A DNA stretch of 64,000 nucleotides from Bradyrhizobium sp. CCBAU 51627. Its GTDB lineage: Bacteria; Pseudomonadota; Alphaproteobacteria; Rhizobiales; Xanthobacteraceae. Position numbers and translations under genes: made by a program. How positions within the stretch are numbered: the first letter of the stretch is position 1; each line of letters begins with the position of its first letter. Positions 7,748 through 18,200 of this stretch are shown here, in pieces. Below the pieces are notes generated by a model. That model did not search any database and had not been told where the DNA came from. It saw only the letters and a list, made by a program, of their open reading frames with translations. The stretch spans positions 496,001-560,000 of the forward strand of contig NZ_LBJG01000023.1 in assembly GCF_028128765.1 (NCBI RefSeq), given 5' to 3'.

Positions 7748-9094
7748 TTACGTCGGCGACACCGCACGCTTCAGCGCCGCTGTCTGCGGAGCCACACCAC
7801 GCGTCAGCCTCGCCTTTTCCGTATTCGGCCACAACAGCAGCAGGCCGACCACGCCGGAGCCGACCATCACCACCGCGTTGATGGTGAAGCCGGTCATGTA
7901 GCCGTCGAGCATGCTGCCGGCGCGCTGGATCACGGTGCCCATCGCCATCGGCGCGATGATGCCGGAGAGCGTATAGAGCGCGCCGTAGATCGCGATGACG
8001 GCGCCGCGCTGCGACGCCGGCGTGAACTCGCCGAGCATCGGCGGGCAGACCACATAGATCGCGCCGCACAGGCCGGAGCCGACCACGAGCAGCGCGATCT
8101 GGAAGCCCGCCCCCGCGACATGCGGCATCATCGCCAGGATCAGACCGCCGACGATCAGCGGCACCGAGCCGAGCACACCGCGCGAAATGCGCGTGGTGTA
8201 GCCGCGCGCCATCATCAGCTGCGAGATCCAGCCCGTCAGGATGACGATGGTGGCGCCGAACACCCAGGGCAGGATCGAGATGAAGCCGGCCTGGCTCTGC
8301 GAGAAACCGAGGCCCTTGACGATGAATGGCGTGAACCAGGTGAGGCCCAGCGACAGCGCCCAATAGGCGCCGAAGGTCGCGATCACGCAGCCGAGGAAGG
8401 TGCGCGAGGTCAGAAGCTGGAGATAGGGAATCTTCGGCTCATTGGCGGCGAGCGCCGGCGTGTCCTCGAGCGGTCCTTCGATGCCGAGCGCGAGCCAGGC
8501 ACAGACCCAGATCAGGCCGACGACACCGAGCGCGCCGAAGGCATAGTGCCAGGAGTGATTGACGATGACCCAGTTCAGCGCCGGCACGGCCAGGATCACG
8601 CCGAACGCCGAGCCCTGCGACAGGATTGCGGTCGGCAGCGTGCGCTTCTCGTCCGGGAACCATTTGTAGATCGCATGCGCCGCAACCGAGAAGGCCGGGC
8701 CTTCGCCCGCGCCCAGCACGATGCGGCAGATCAGCAGCGTGGTGAAGGAGACGGTGCCGACCATCGGAAACTGGGCCAGTGCCCAGATCACCGCCAAGGT
8801 CAGCAGCACATAGCGCGTCGCGACCTTGTTGACGATGAAGCCGACCACGATCGCCGAGATCGAGAACAGGAAGAAGAACGAGGAGCCAAGAAGCCCGAAC
8901 TGCTCCGGCTGGAGTTTCAGATCGTTCATGATCGGCACGCCGGCGAGACCGACGACGATCTTGTCGGCGAAGTTCACGACCATGAAGAGAAAGAGGAGAA
9001 AGGTAACGGTCCAAGCGCCCTTCGGCGTCGCCGTCGTCCCCTGGGACACCCCTGCCGTCCTGCCCGCCGCATTGGGCGTTCGCTGAGCACTCAT
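7748..9094 (-). CDS. MFS transporter, anion:cation symporter-like
   Basis: A 448-residue, 12-helix carrier. The N-terminal segment NFADKIVVGLAGVPIMNDLKL resembles the ACS family, whose members take up organic anions such as hexuronates, phthalate or galactonate. The start is placed at ATG 9094 because GGGGAG lies four bases upstream; ATG 9097 is too close, and upstream codons back to 9169 lack a ribosome site. About 32 residues precede the first helix. It is convergent with the amidohydrolase and divergent from the ABC exporter genes. The substrate is unknown. Confidence 0.88.
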   Translation of the reverse strand: MSAQRTPNAAGRTAGVSQGTTATPKGAWTVTFLLFLFMVVNFADKIVVGLAGVPIMNDLKLQPEQFGLLGSSFFFLFSISAIVVGFIVNKVATRYVLLTLAVIWALAQFPMVGTVSFTTLLICRIVLGAGEGPAFSVAAHAIYKWFPDEKRTLPTAILSQGSAFGVILAVPALNWVIVNHSWHYAFGALGVVGLIWVCAWLALGIEGPLEDTPALAANEPKIPYLQLLTSRTFLGCVIATFGAYWALSLGLTWFTPFIVKGLGFSQSQAGFISILPWVFGATIVILTGWISQLMMARGYTTRISRGVLGSVPLIVGGLILAMMPHVAGAGFQIALLVVGSGLCGAIYVVCPPMLGEFTPASQRGAVIAIYGALYTLSGIIAPMAMGTVIQRAGSMLDGYMTGFTINAVVMVGSGVVGLLLLWPNTEKARLTRGVAPQTAALKRAVSPT

Positions 9095-9196
9095 CATTCT
9101 CCCCGTATGTTCTTTTGTCGGCACTTTTGATTTGGCCGTCCCGCGAGCTAACAACGGCTTGATCGGCAACGCAACCCCGGCATTTCCACGCCAAGT

Positions 9197-9892
9197 GTGC
9201 TACGCAGCATTGATTTAATTCCGTGTGGCGCACTGATCTTGCTCAGCATCCGAAATCTTTCAAAGACCTTCACCACGGCCGGCGAGCCGGTCCATGTGCT
9301 GCGCGGCGTCGACCTCGACCTCAGGGCCGGCGAGCGCGTCGCGCTGACAGGCGAATCCGGCAGCGGCAAGAGCACGCTGCTGCATCTGATCGCGGGATTA
9401 GACGCCGCCGATGGCGGCTCGATCCGGCTCGAAGATACGGAGATCACCGAGCTGCCGGATGCGGGCCGCGCCGCGTTGCGCCGCGACCGGATCGGCCTGG
9501 TGTTCCAGCAATTCAACCTGATCCCGAGCCTGTCGATCGCCGACAATCTCGCCTTCCAGGCGCGGATCGCCGGACGGCACGATGCGGCCTGGACCAGGGA
9601 GCTGGTCGAGCGGCTCGGGCTCGGCAGCCTGCTCAAGCGTTATCCAGAGCAAATATCGGGCGGCCAGCAGCAGCGCGTCGCGATCGGGCGGGCGCTGGCG
9701 ACCAAGCCGTTGCTGCTGCTCGCGGACGAGCCGACCGGTAATCTCGACGAGGCCACCGCCGACGACGTGCTGGCGCTGACGCGCGACCTCGTCGCGCGCA
9801 CCGGGTGCGGCTTCCTGATGGTGACGCACAGCCTGCATCTGGCCGGCACGCTCGACCGTCACATCGTGCTGCACGCGGGGCGGATCGCATGA
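9197..9892 (+). CDS. ABC transporter ATPase, LolD/MacB type
   Basis: The product is a 231-residue nucleotide-binding subunit. Walker A is GESGSGKST, the Q-loop lies in LVFQQFNLIPSLS (the QFNLIPxL pattern of LolD/MacB/FtsE proteins), the signature is ISGGQQQR, Walker B is LLLADEPTGNLDE, and the switch His is in VTHS. Homology begins at LLSIRNLSKTF, so the true start may be TTG 9239 (217 aa) rather than GTG 9197; neither has a strong ribosome site. The stop overlaps the start of the permease gene, so the two are translationally coupled and form one transporter. Confidence 0.92.
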   Translation: MLRSIDLIPCGALILLSIRNLSKTFTTAGEPVHVLRGVDLDLRAGERVALTGESGSGKSTLLHLIAGLDAADGGSIRLEDTEITELPDAGRAALRRDRIGLVFQQFNLIPSLSIADNLAFQARIAGRHDAAWTRELVERLGLGSLLKRYPEQISGGQQQRVAIGRALATKPLLLLADEPTGNLDEATADDVLALTRDLVARTGCGFLMVTHSLHLAGTLDRHIVLHAGRIA

Positions 9893-12351
9893 GGCGCGCG
9901 CTGTGGGTGCTGGCGGTGCTGCTCAGCCATTGGCGGCGACACGGGATGCAGTTTGCAACACTGCTGATCGGGCTGATCGCGGCGACCGCGCTGTGGAGCG
10001 GCGTGCAGGCGATCAACCAGCAGGCCCGTACGGCCTATGACCGCGCGGCGGCTACGTTCGGCGGCGTGCGCACGGCCACGCTGGTCGCGCCTGATGCGGC
10101 GACCTTCCCGCAAGACCTGTTCGTCAAGCTGCGCCGCGCTGGCTGGCCGGTTTCGCCGATGCTCGAAGGGCGGGTCCAGATCAACGGGCGATCGATGCGG
10201 CTGCTCGGCATCGAGCCGGTGACGCTGCCGGCCGATGTCGGCAACGCACCCCGCCTCGGCGCCGCGGACCTCAGCAGCTTCGTCGCTGCGCCCGGCCAGA
10301 CGCTGGTGGCGCGGGAGACGCTGGCCGATTTGCAGGAGGACGAAGGCGCGATGCCGTCGATCAGCAGCGGCGCCAGGCTGCCGCCGCTGCATGTGCTGCC
10401 GCAGCTCGTGCCTGATGTGCTGGTGGTCGACATCGGCGTGGCACAGCGGCTGCTCAACAAGCCGGATCAGGTCTCGCGCCTTTTGATCGGAAAGGCGAAG
10501 GGCAAGCCCGCGCCACTGCAGAGCGTCGTCGGCGAGCGGTTGCAGCTGATGCAGCCGACCGCCGAGACGGAGCTGGAACGTCTCACCGACAGTTTCCATC
10601 TCAACCTCACCGCCTTCGGCCTGCTGTCGTTCTTCGTCGGCCTGTTCATCGTCAACTCCGCCGTCGGCCTTGCCTTCGAGCAGCGGCTGCCGATGCTGCG
10701 CACCTTGCGCTCCTGTGGCGCCTCGGCGCGGCTGGTCAACAGCGTGCTGGTCGTCGAGCTGGTCGCGCTGGCGCTGGTCGCGGGCTTGATCGGGCTCGTC
10801 TGCGGCTATGTCATCGCGGCGGCGCTGCTGCCAGATGTGGCAGCATCGCTGCGCGGACTCTATGGCGCGCAGATTCCGGGACAGCTCAGCTTGCGGCCCG
10901 AATGGTGGCTCGCCGGCATCGGCATCAGCGTCGCGGGCGCACTTGTTGCTGCGGCGACTAGCCTGATCAAGGCTATCAGAATGCCCGTGCTGGCGACGGC
11001 GCAGCCGCGCGCCTGGCAACAGCGACAGCTCCGCTGGCTCGTCCTGCAGAGCTGTGCGGCCTGCGCCGTGCTCGCGGTCGCGTTGCTCCTGCTACACTAC
11101 GGGCAATCGCTGATCGCAGGGTTTGGCGTGCTGGCGGCGCTGATGCTCGGCGCGGCGCTGATCCTGCCCGCATTCCTCGAGATTCTCTTGCTCGCGGGCC
11201 AGCGTCTGGCGCGCGGACCGCTGGCGCTGTGGTTCTGGGCCGACAGCCGGCAGCAGCTCTCCGGCCTGTCGCTGGCGCTGATGGCGCTGCTGCTCGCGCT
11301 CGCCGTCAATGTCGGGGTCTCCACCATGGTGGAAACGTTCAGCCGCACCTTTGTCGGCTGGCTCGACGGGCGGCTCGCCGCCGACGTCTACATCAGCGCC
11401 GCCGACAACGCGCAGGGCGCCGCGATCCGCGATTGGCTGAAGGACCGTAGCGAGGTGCAGGCGATCCTGTCGGGCGGACGGGCGGAGACGCAGGTTGCGG
11501 GCCAGCCGGTGGAACTGCTCGGCCTGCCCGATCACCCGCTTTATCGCGAGCGCTGGCCGCTGCTGGAGACAGCGCCGCGCGCCTGGACGCAGCTCGTGCC
11601 GGGCAATGCCGCCTTCATCAGCGAGCAATTGAGCCGCCGCCTCAACGTTCGCGTCGGCGACGTCATCGAGGTGCCGGCGCCGGGCGGGACCTGGGAGCTC
11701 GACATCGTCGGCATCTATGCCGACTACGGCAATCCCAAGGGGCAGCTCGCCGTGAATATCGCGGCGCTGATCCGGCAGTTTCCACAGACGCCGCGGACCC
11801 GGATCGGGCTGATCGTCCCGCGCGACAAGATCGCCGCCTTGATCGCCGCCTTGCAGAAACGATTTGCGCTCGACGACCGCGGCGTCGCCGATCAGGCCAC
11901 CGTGAAGGCGGAATCGATCCGCATCTTCAACCGCACCTTTGCGGTGACGTCGGCGCTGAACGCCTTCACGCTCGGCGTCGCCGGCATTGCGCTCTTGACC
12001 AGCCTGCTGACGCTCGCGAACTCGCGGCTGCCGCAGCTCGCACCGCTCTGGGCGATCGGCATCACGCGGCCGCGCCTGGCCGCGATCGAGCTGACCAAGA
12101 CGCTGTCGGTCGCGCTGTTCACCTCGCTGCTCGCCGTTCCACTCGGACTCCTGGTGGCCTGGTGCCTGATCGCGATCGTGAATGTGAAAGCATTCGGCTG
12201 GCGGTTGCCGTTTCATGTTTTCCCGCTGCAACTGGTCGAGCTGGTTGCCGTCGCGCTGATCGCCTCGCTGCTGGCTGCGCTGCTGCCGGTCCTGCGACTG
12301 GCGCGGATGCAGCCGGCGAGCCTCGTCAAGGTGTTTGCCAATGAGCGCTGA
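9889..12351 (+). CDS. ABC transporter permease, FtsX/LolC-like, tandem FtsX domains
   Basis: An 820-residue membrane protein starting at ATG 9889 inside the preceding stop. One TM lies at 21-40, then a periplasmic domain, then a first FtsX block of three helices (about 245-370), extra helices near 395-450, a second periplasmic domain (about 500-680) and a last FtsX block (about 690-820). Such double-FtsX permeases act mechanically on lipids or lipoproteins and need no inner channel. The gene overlaps the AttH-like gene downstream (ATGAGCGCTGA), so the three genes are one unit. The cargo is unknown. Confidence 0.9.
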   Translation: MRRALWVLAVLLSHWRRHGMQFATLLIGLIAATALWSGVQAINQQARTAYDRAAATFGGVRTATLVAPDAATFPQDLFVKLRRAGWPVSPMLEGRVQINGRSMRLLGIEPVTLPADVGNAPRLGAADLSSFVAAPGQTLVARETLADLQEDEGAMPSISSGARLPPLHVLPQLVPDVLVVDIGVAQRLLNKPDQVSRLLIGKAKGKPAPLQSVVGERLQLMQPTAETELERLTDSFHLNLTAFGLLSFFVGLFIVNSAVGLAFEQRLPMLRTLRSCGASARLVNSVLVVELVALALVAGLIGLVCGYVIAAALLPDVAASLRGLYGAQIPGQLSLRPEWWLAGIGISVAGALVAAATSLIKAIRMPVLATAQPRAWQQRQLRWLVLQSCAACAVLAVALLLLHYGQSLIAGFGVLAALMLGAALILPAFLEILLLAGQRLARGPLALWFWADSRQQLSGLSLALMALLLALAVNVGVSTMVETFSRTFVGWLDGRLAADVYISAADNAQGAAIRDWLKDRSEVQAILSGGRAETQVAGQPVELLGLPDHPLYRERWPLLETAPRAWTQLVPGNAAFISEQLSRRLNVRVGDVIEVPAPGGTWELDIVGIYADYGNPKGQLAVNIAALIRQFPQTPRTRIGLIVPRDKIAALIAALQKRFALDDRGVADQATVKAESIRIFNRTFAVTSALNAFTLGVAGIALLTSLLTLANSRLPQLAPLWAIGITRPRLAAIELTKTLSVALFTSLLAVPLGLLVAWCLIAIVNVKAFGWRLPFHVFPLQLVELVAVALIASLLAALLPVLRLARMQPASLVKVFANER

Positions 12352-13423
12352 CAAGCTCTCGCGCCGCGCCTTCGCCGGCGGCATCGCCGCGCTGGCGCTC
12401 ACGCGCCGGGCCCAAGCGCAAGGCTATGCCGGCCTCGGCGAGCGCGCCGACGGCTTTGCGAAAGTCGTGCCTGGAAAGACATTCGCTTTTCCAGCCGATC
12501 ACGGGCCGCACCCTGAGTTTCGCATCGAGTGGTGGTACCTGACGGCAAATCTCGTCGATAGCAGCGGCGCGGCGTGCGGGCTGCAATGGACGCTGTTCCG
12601 CCAGGCCGCAAAGCCGGGCGCGCAAGGCGAAGGCTGGGCCAATCGGCAGATCTGGATGGCGCATGCGGCGGTGACGCGCGCCGACACCCACCGCTTCAAC
12701 GAGCTGTTTTCCCGCGGCGGGATCGGCCAGGCCGGGGTCGACGCCAAGCCGTTTGCGGCGTGGATCGACGATTGGGAGATGAAAGGTGCCGACCGCACCG
12801 ACGATCGCAGCTTGGCGCCGGTGACGCTGAAGGCCTCGAGCACCGATTTCAGCTACGCGCTGACGCTCGAGGCCGACCGCCCCGTCGTCTTGCAGGGCGA
12901 CCACGGCTACAGCCGCAAGTCCGAGCGCGGGCAGGCATCGTACTATTACAGCCAGCCGTTCTACCGCGCGCGCGGCACCCTCACCATCGACGACATCCAG
13001 GTCGATGTGACGGGCCAGGCCTGGATGGACAGGGAATGGAGCAGCCAGCCGCTCGATACCGACCAGACCGGCTGGGACTGGCTGGCGCTGCATCTTTCCA
13101 CCGGCGACAAGCTGATGCTGTACCGGCTGCGCCAGAAGGACGGCAAGAACTATCCGCTCGGCAACTGGATCAGCGCCAGCGGCGACACGCAAATGGTCGC
13201 GGCTGGCGACATCCAGATGATTCCGAAAGCCACGGCGGAGGTGGCAGGACGCAAGCTGCCGGTGGAATGGCGAATCGAAATCCCTTCGCGCTCGTTCTCG
13301 ATTCTCTGCAAGCCGCTCAACCCGAAGGCCTGGATGGGGACCGGCTTCTCCTATTGGGAAGGACCGATCAGCTTCGCCGGCACGCATGAGGGCGTTGGCT
13401 ATCTCGAGCTGACCGGGTATTGA
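12341..13423 (+). CDS. Lipocalin-like AttH/CrtC-family protein, exported
   Basis: A 360-residue protein starting at ATG 12341, overlapping the permease stop. The N-terminus MSADKLSRRAFAGGIAA is a twin-arginine-like signal ending near RRAQAQ. The body has the hallmark HPEFRIEWWYLTANL (about 56-70), LQWTLFRQA, a WMDREWSSQ segment (about 225) and TGWDWLALHL. These are features of the AttH/CrtC (carotenoid 1,2-hydratase-like) tandem lipocalin fold. Homologues are often encoded with MacB/LolCDE-like exporters, as here, suggesting a hydrophobic ligand passed to or from the permease. There is no carotenoid gene nearby, so a CrtC activity is not implied. Confidence 0.88.
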   Translation: MSADKLSRRAFAGGIAALALTRRAQAQGYAGLGERADGFAKVVPGKTFAFPADHGPHPEFRIEWWYLTANLVDSSGAACGLQWTLFRQAAKPGAQGEGWANRQIWMAHAAVTRADTHRFNELFSRGGIGQAGVDAKPFAAWIDDWEMKGADRTDDRSLAPVTLKASSTDFSYALTLEADRPVVLQGDHGYSRKSERGQASYYYSQPFYRARGTLTIDDIQVDVTGQAWMDREWSSQPLDTDQTGWDWLALHLSTGDKLMLYRLRQKDGKNYPLGNWISASGDTQMVAAGDIQMIPKATAEVAGRKLPVEWRIEIPSRSFSILCKPLNPKAWMGTGFSYWEGPISFAGTHEGVGYLELTGY

Positions 13424-13439
13424 AGCGCGACCCGTTTGA

Positions 13440-13838
13440 ATGGACCTTGCAATGTATCATCTCACCGCCCTCGTCACGCTGCTGGCGCTTGCATTCTACT
13501 TCTTCACCTGCATCAACGTCTCGCGCTCGCGCGCCAGGACCGGCGTCAAGGCGCCGGCGATGTCGGGCCATCCGGACTTCGAGCGTGCCTTCCGCATCCA
13601 GATGAACACGCTGGAATGGATGCCGATCTTCCTGCCGGCGCTCTGGCTGTTCGCGATCTATGTCAGCAACATCGGCGCGGCGGCGGTCGGCGCGGTCTGG
13701 ATCATCGGCCGCATCGTCTATTTCATCGGCTATTCGCAAGCCGCCGCCAAGCGCGGGCCCGGTTTCGCGATCCAGGGCATCGCCGCGATCGCCCTGTGGG
13801 CGGGGGCGCTGGGCGCGGTGATGTTGAGGCTGGTGTGA
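13440..13838 (+). CDS. MAPEG family membrane protein
   Basis: A 132-residue, four-helix protein. The family signature RAFRIQMNTLEWMPIF (about 48-63) contains the conserved Arg, Asn and Glu that bind glutathione in MAPEG enzymes such as microsomal GST and leukotriene C4 synthase. It starts 16 bases after the lipocalin gene, so it may be the last gene of the ABC exporter operon. A glutathione-dependent detoxification or lipid role is possible, but the bacterial members are mostly uncharacterised. ATG 13452 would shorten the N-terminus by four residues. Confidence 0.87.
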   Translation: MDLAMYHLTALVTLLALAFYFFTCINVSRSRARTGVKAPAMSGHPDFERAFRIQMNTLEWMPIFLPALWLFAIYVSNIGAAAVGAVWIIGRIVYFIGYSQAAAKRGPGFAIQGIAAIALWAGALGAVMLRLV

Positions 13839-13865
13839 GGCACCAGCGCCCCTACACATTCCGCT

Positions 13866-13891
13866 GTCGTCCCGGCGAAAGCCGGGACGAC
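13866..13891. repeat. Short bradyrhizobial palindrome
   Basis: Perfect hairpin with arms GTCGTCCCGGC/GCCGGGACGAC and loop GAAA. It is the same unit as 5783-5808 with one loop base changed. It lies between the convergent MAPEG and binding-protein genes, where it could serve as a bidirectional transcript end. Confidence 0.85.
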
Positions 13892-13921
13892 ATTGGTGCT
13901 TGGTAGCGGCAGCCTGAACCG

Positions 13922-15115
13922 CTACTTCGTCAGCGGGCAGCCACTTTCCTTGGCGGTGAAGAAGGCTTGGTCGCCGGGGACCACGGCGAGCTGCTTGTAA
14001 TAGTCCCACGGCTTCTTGGATTCCGAGGGCTTCTTGACCTCGAACAGATACATGTCGTGGACCATGCGGCCGTTTGCGAGCACCTTGCCGCCTTGCGCGA
14101 AATCGTCGTCGACCGGCAGCTCCTTCAGCTTCTTGGCGACCGCATCGGGATCCTTGGTGCCGGCCGCCTTTACCGCCTTGAGGTAGCTCAGCGTCGCCGA
14201 ATAGGTGCCGGCGTGGATCATGCTCGGCATCCGCCCGGTCCGCTTGAAGAAGCGTTCGCCGAGATTGCGGGTCTTGTCGTTGAGATCCCAGTAATAGCCC
14301 TCCGTGAGCACCAGGCCCTGCGCGGCCTGAAGCCCGAGGCCGTTCACCTCGGCCAGCGTCATCAGCAGGCCAGCGAGCTTCTGGCCGCCGGAGACGATGC
14401 CGAACTCCGAAGCCTGCTTGATCGAGTTGGTGGTGTCGAGGCCCGCATTGGCGAGGCCGACGATCTTTGCCTTCGAGCTCTGCGCCTGGAGCAGGAAGGA
14501 CGAGAAGTCGGAAGAGTTGAGCGGCACGCGCACCGAGCCGACCACCTTGCCCCCATTGGCGGTGACGATCTCGCTGGTGTCCTTCTCCAGCGCATAGCCG
14601 AAGGCGTAGTCCGCGGTGAGGAAGAACCAGGTGTCACCGCCGGCTTTGGTCAGTGCACCGCCGGTGCCGACCGCGAGCGCGCGGGTGTCGTACGCCCAGT
14701 GGAAGCCGTAGGGCTGGCAGGCATCGCCGGTGAGGCGCGAGGTCGCGGCGCCGACGACGATGTCAATCTTCTTCTTTTCCCTGGAGAGCTCGTGGATCGC
14801 GAGCGCGACCGAAGAGGTCGTCAGCTCCGTGATCATGTCGACGTTCTCGACGTCGTACCAGCGCCGCGCGATCGAGGTGGCGAGGTCAGGCTTGTTCTGG
14901 TGGTCGGCGGTGACGAGCTCGATCTTCTGGCCGAGCACCTCGCCGCCGAAATCCTCGATCGCCATCTTGGCCGCTTCGACCGACCATTTGCCGCCGTAAT
15001 CGGCGTAGACGCCGGACTGATCGTTGAGAATGCCGATCTTGACGCCTTGCGCAGAAGCCGGCGCGGCCAGCAACAGTGCGGACGTTGCGGCAGCGGCCAA
15101 AAGGACTGGTTTCAT
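13922..15115 (-). CDS. LivJ-like branched-chain-type ABC substrate-binding protein (orphan)
   Basis: A 397-residue periplasmic protein with a clear Sec signal (residues 1-22, ending ASAQ) and a type I periplasmic-binding fold: VKIGILNDQSGVYADYGG, the VGAATSRLTGDACQPYGFHW ligand-site region, and C-terminal SMIHAGTYSATLSYLKAVKAAG. Relatives bind amino acids, aromatic acids or other carboxylates. No Liv permease or ATPase gene lies nearby, so it must share a transporter encoded elsewhere. The upstream region (15116-15240) is AT-richer and probably holds its promoter. Confidence 0.92.
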   Translation of the reverse strand: MKPVLLAAAATSALLLAAPASAQGVKIGILNDQSGVYADYGGKWSVEAAKMAIEDFGGEVLGQKIELVTADHQNKPDLATSIARRWYDVENVDMITELTTSSVALAIHELSREKKKIDIVVGAATSRLTGDACQPYGFHWAYDTRALAVGTGGALTKAGGDTWFFLTADYAFGYALEKDTSEIVTANGGKVVGSVRVPLNSSDFSSFLLQAQSSKAKIVGLANAGLDTTNSIKQASEFGIVSGGQKLAGLLMTLAEVNGLGLQAAQGLVLTEGYYWDLNDKTRNLGERFFKRTGRMPSMIHAGTYSATLSYLKAVKAAGTKDPDAVAKKLKELPVDDDFAQGGKVLANGRMVHDMYLFEVKKPSESKKPWDYYKQLAVVPGDQAFFTAKESGCPLTK

Positions 15116-15243
15116 CCGTTATCTCCCAGCATTATTCTGTTTTGAAATCGCGCGGATATTATTGAAGAACGGTGCGCGTGCCCATCCATTTCGTGTTGGC
15201 CGTTAGTATGGAGGTTGGGTGCAGCATTCTCTGCAGCCGTTCC

Positions 15244-15266
15244 GGGGCGCGCGTAGCGCGAGCCCC
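15244..15266 (-). terminator. GC-rich hairpin, possible end of the acrAB-like transcript
   Basis: GGGGC and GCCCC arms enclose an inner GCGCG/GCGCG pair, starting seven bases beyond the RND-gene stop on the minus strand. There is no U-run, so this may be a repeat fragment rather than a working intrinsic terminator. Confidence 0.3.
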
Positions 15267-15272
15267 CGACAC

Positions 15273-18200
15273 CTAAGAGCTCACCACCGCCCCCTTCTCG
15301 TTCCGCCCCTCCGCCAGGTTCCGCACCACCACATAGAAGATCGGCGTGAACATCAGGCCAAACAGGGTGACGCCGATCATGCCGAAGAACACGGCGACGC
15401 CGACCGCCTGCCGCATCTCGGAGCCTGAACCGGACGAGATCACCAGCGGCAGCACGCCGAGGATGAAGGCGAAGGAGGTCATCAGGATCGGCCGCAGACG
15501 CAGCCGGCAGGCTTCGATGACGGCGTCCAGCCGCGGCTTGCCTTCGAGCTCGATGTCGCGCGCGAACTCGACGATGAGGATCGCGTTCTTCGCCGCCAAT
15601 CCCACCAGCACGACGAAGCCGATCTGGGTCAGGATGTTGACGTCCTGGCCCATGATGCGCACGCCGATGGTTGCGGCGAGCAGGCACATCGGCACGATCA
15701 GGATCACCGCGAACGGCAGCGTCCAGCTGCCATATTGCGCTGCGAGCACGAGATAGACGAACAGCACGCAGATCGGGAAGACGTAAAGGCCGGCATTGCC
15801 GCCGTTGATCTGCTGATAGGACAGATCCGTCCACTCGAAGCTGAAGCCGCTCGGCAAGGTCTCGTCGGCGAGCTTCTTGATGGTGTTGAGCGCGGTGGTC
15901 GAACTCACGCCCGGCGCCGGCTCACCCTGAAGCTCGGACGCCGCGTAGAGATTGTAGCGTGCGACGCGGTCGGGGCCGGAGACATCCCGGAAGTCGACCA
16001 CGCTGCCGAGCATCACCATGTCGCCGGACGCGTTACGCGTGCGCAGCCGCGCCAGATCGCTCGGTTCTTTCCGGAACGGGAAATCAGCCTGGGCGGTGAC
16101 GTGATAGGTGCGGCCGAACAGATTGAAGTCGTTGACATAGGTCGATCCGAAATAGGTCTGGATCGTGTCGTTGATGTTGGAGATGGGAACGCCGAGCTTC
16201 TGCGCCTTGGTGCGGTCGATGTCGACGAACAGCTGCGGCGTATTGGCCGAGAACGGCGAGAACACCGTGGGGCCGAGCAGCAAGGGCGATTTGCGCGCGG
16301 CGGCGACAAGCTCGTCGGTCGCCGAGGCCAGCAGCTCCGGCCCACGTCCCTGGCGGTCCTGGATGCGGATGGTGAAGCCGCCGCCGGTACCGATGCCGGG
16401 CACCGCCGGCGGCGGAATCACGATGATGAAGGCGCCCTGGATCGCGGCCAGGCGCTTGCGCAGCTCGGCCGTGATGGCGTTCGCCGTCAGCCCCTTCTTC
16501 AGGCGCACCTCGGGCTCTTCGAATACCGGGAACAGCGCGGCCGCATTACCCGCCTGGGTGCGCGTGGCGCCGGAGAAGCCGGCAAAGGCGGCAACGCGGA
16601 CGATGCCGGGCGTATCGAGCGAGATCCGCTCGATCTCGCGGACGATTTCGGTCGTGCGCGCGAGCGATGCCGCCCCCGGCAATTGCACCGAGATGATGAC
16701 GTAACCGCGGTCCTGCGCCGGAATGAAGCCTTGCGGCGTGGTCCCGATCAGCCAGCCGGCGCTGCCGATCAGCACCACATAAATCAGCAGCATCACCACG
16801 GAATGCCGGATCACGAAGTCGGCGACGCCGGCATAGCCATGCGAAAGCCGTTCGAAAGCACGATTGAACGCACCGGTGAAAGCGCCCCAGCCGCGCGCGA
16901 TCAGATTCCAGGCGGCGGGCGGCCGCCTCCCTTCATGAGGGGTGAGGATCTGCGAGGCCAGCGCCGGCGACAGGGTCAGCGAGCAGAAGCAGGAGATTGC
17001 GGTCGCAACCGCGATCGTCACCGCGAATTGCTGGAAGAATTGCCCGGAGATGCCGCCCAGGAACGCGGTCGGCACGAACACGGCGCACAGCACCAGCGCA
17101 ATCGAGACCAGCGCGCCGCCGACCTCCTCCATCGTCTTCAGCGCCGCGTCGCGCCTGCTCAGGCCGTGCTCGAGGTGTCGCTCGACATTCTCGACCACGA
17201 CGATGGCGTCGTCGACCACGATGCCGACGGCGAGCACGAGCCCGAACAGCGTGAGATTGTTGATGGAGAAGCCGAGCGCCGCCATCACGGCAAAAGTGCC
17301 GACCAGCGAGACCGGAATCGCGATGATCGGGATGATCGCGGGGCGCCAGCCCTGCAGGAACACCAGCACCACGACCACGACGAGCAGCATGGCCTCGTAG
17401 ATTGTCTTGATCAGCTCGTGGACGGACTGCGCGATGAACTCGGTCGGGTTGTAGCCGATGTTGTAGTCGAGGCCCTTCGGGAAGCTCGCCTTGAGCTTCG
17501 TCATGGTGTCGGAGATGTGCTTCGCCGTCGCGAGCGCATTCGATCCGGGCCGCTGCGTCACCAGCATGGCGACTGCCGATTTGCGCAACAGAAAGCTGTT
17601 GGTCGAATAGGCGAGCGCGCCGAGCTCGATGCGGGCGACGTCGCGCAGGCGCACGGTGCGGCCGTCCGAGCCGGCCTTGATCAGGATATCCTCGAACTGC
17701 TTCTTGTCTTTCAAGCGTCCCGTGAACACGAGGTTCGGCTGGAAGGCGCGGTCGGCGATCGGCGGCTCGGCGATCTGGCCGCCGGCGATCTGCACGTTCT
17801 GGGCGCGGATCGCGGCCAGCACCTCGCTCGAGGTCAGACCGAGATTGGCAATGCGGTCCGGATCGAGCCAGAGCCGCATCGAATAGTCGCGCGCGCCGAA
17901 GATCTGGATGTCGCCGACGCCGTCGATGCGCAGCAGCTGGTCGCGGACCTGGAGCAGCGCATAGTTGGAGATGTAGAGCTGGTCGAACGTGTCGTCCGGC
18001 GACAGCATGAACACGACCATCAGGATGTCGGGCGAGTTCTTGCGCGTGACGACGCCGTTGCGCTGCACTTCGTCCGGGAGCTGCGGCTGCGCGATGGCGA
18101 CGCGGTTCTGCACCAGCACCTGCGCCTTGTCGAGATCGGTCCCGAGCTTGAAGGTGACGGTGATGGTGAGCTGGCCGTTCGAGGTCGCCTGGCTGTAGAG

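Noticed and set aside
7565..9130. 521-codon open frame opposite the second MFS gene
   Set aside because: It begins inside a palindromic repeat and encodes a His/Arg/Asp-rich sequence with no membrane or domain pattern, whereas the minus strand encodes a clear 12-helix carrier.
12341..13423. Calling the lipocalin-like gene crtC (carotenoid hydratase)
   Set aside because: No carotenoid gene is near, and the exporter context with a Tat-like signal fits AttH-type proteins better.
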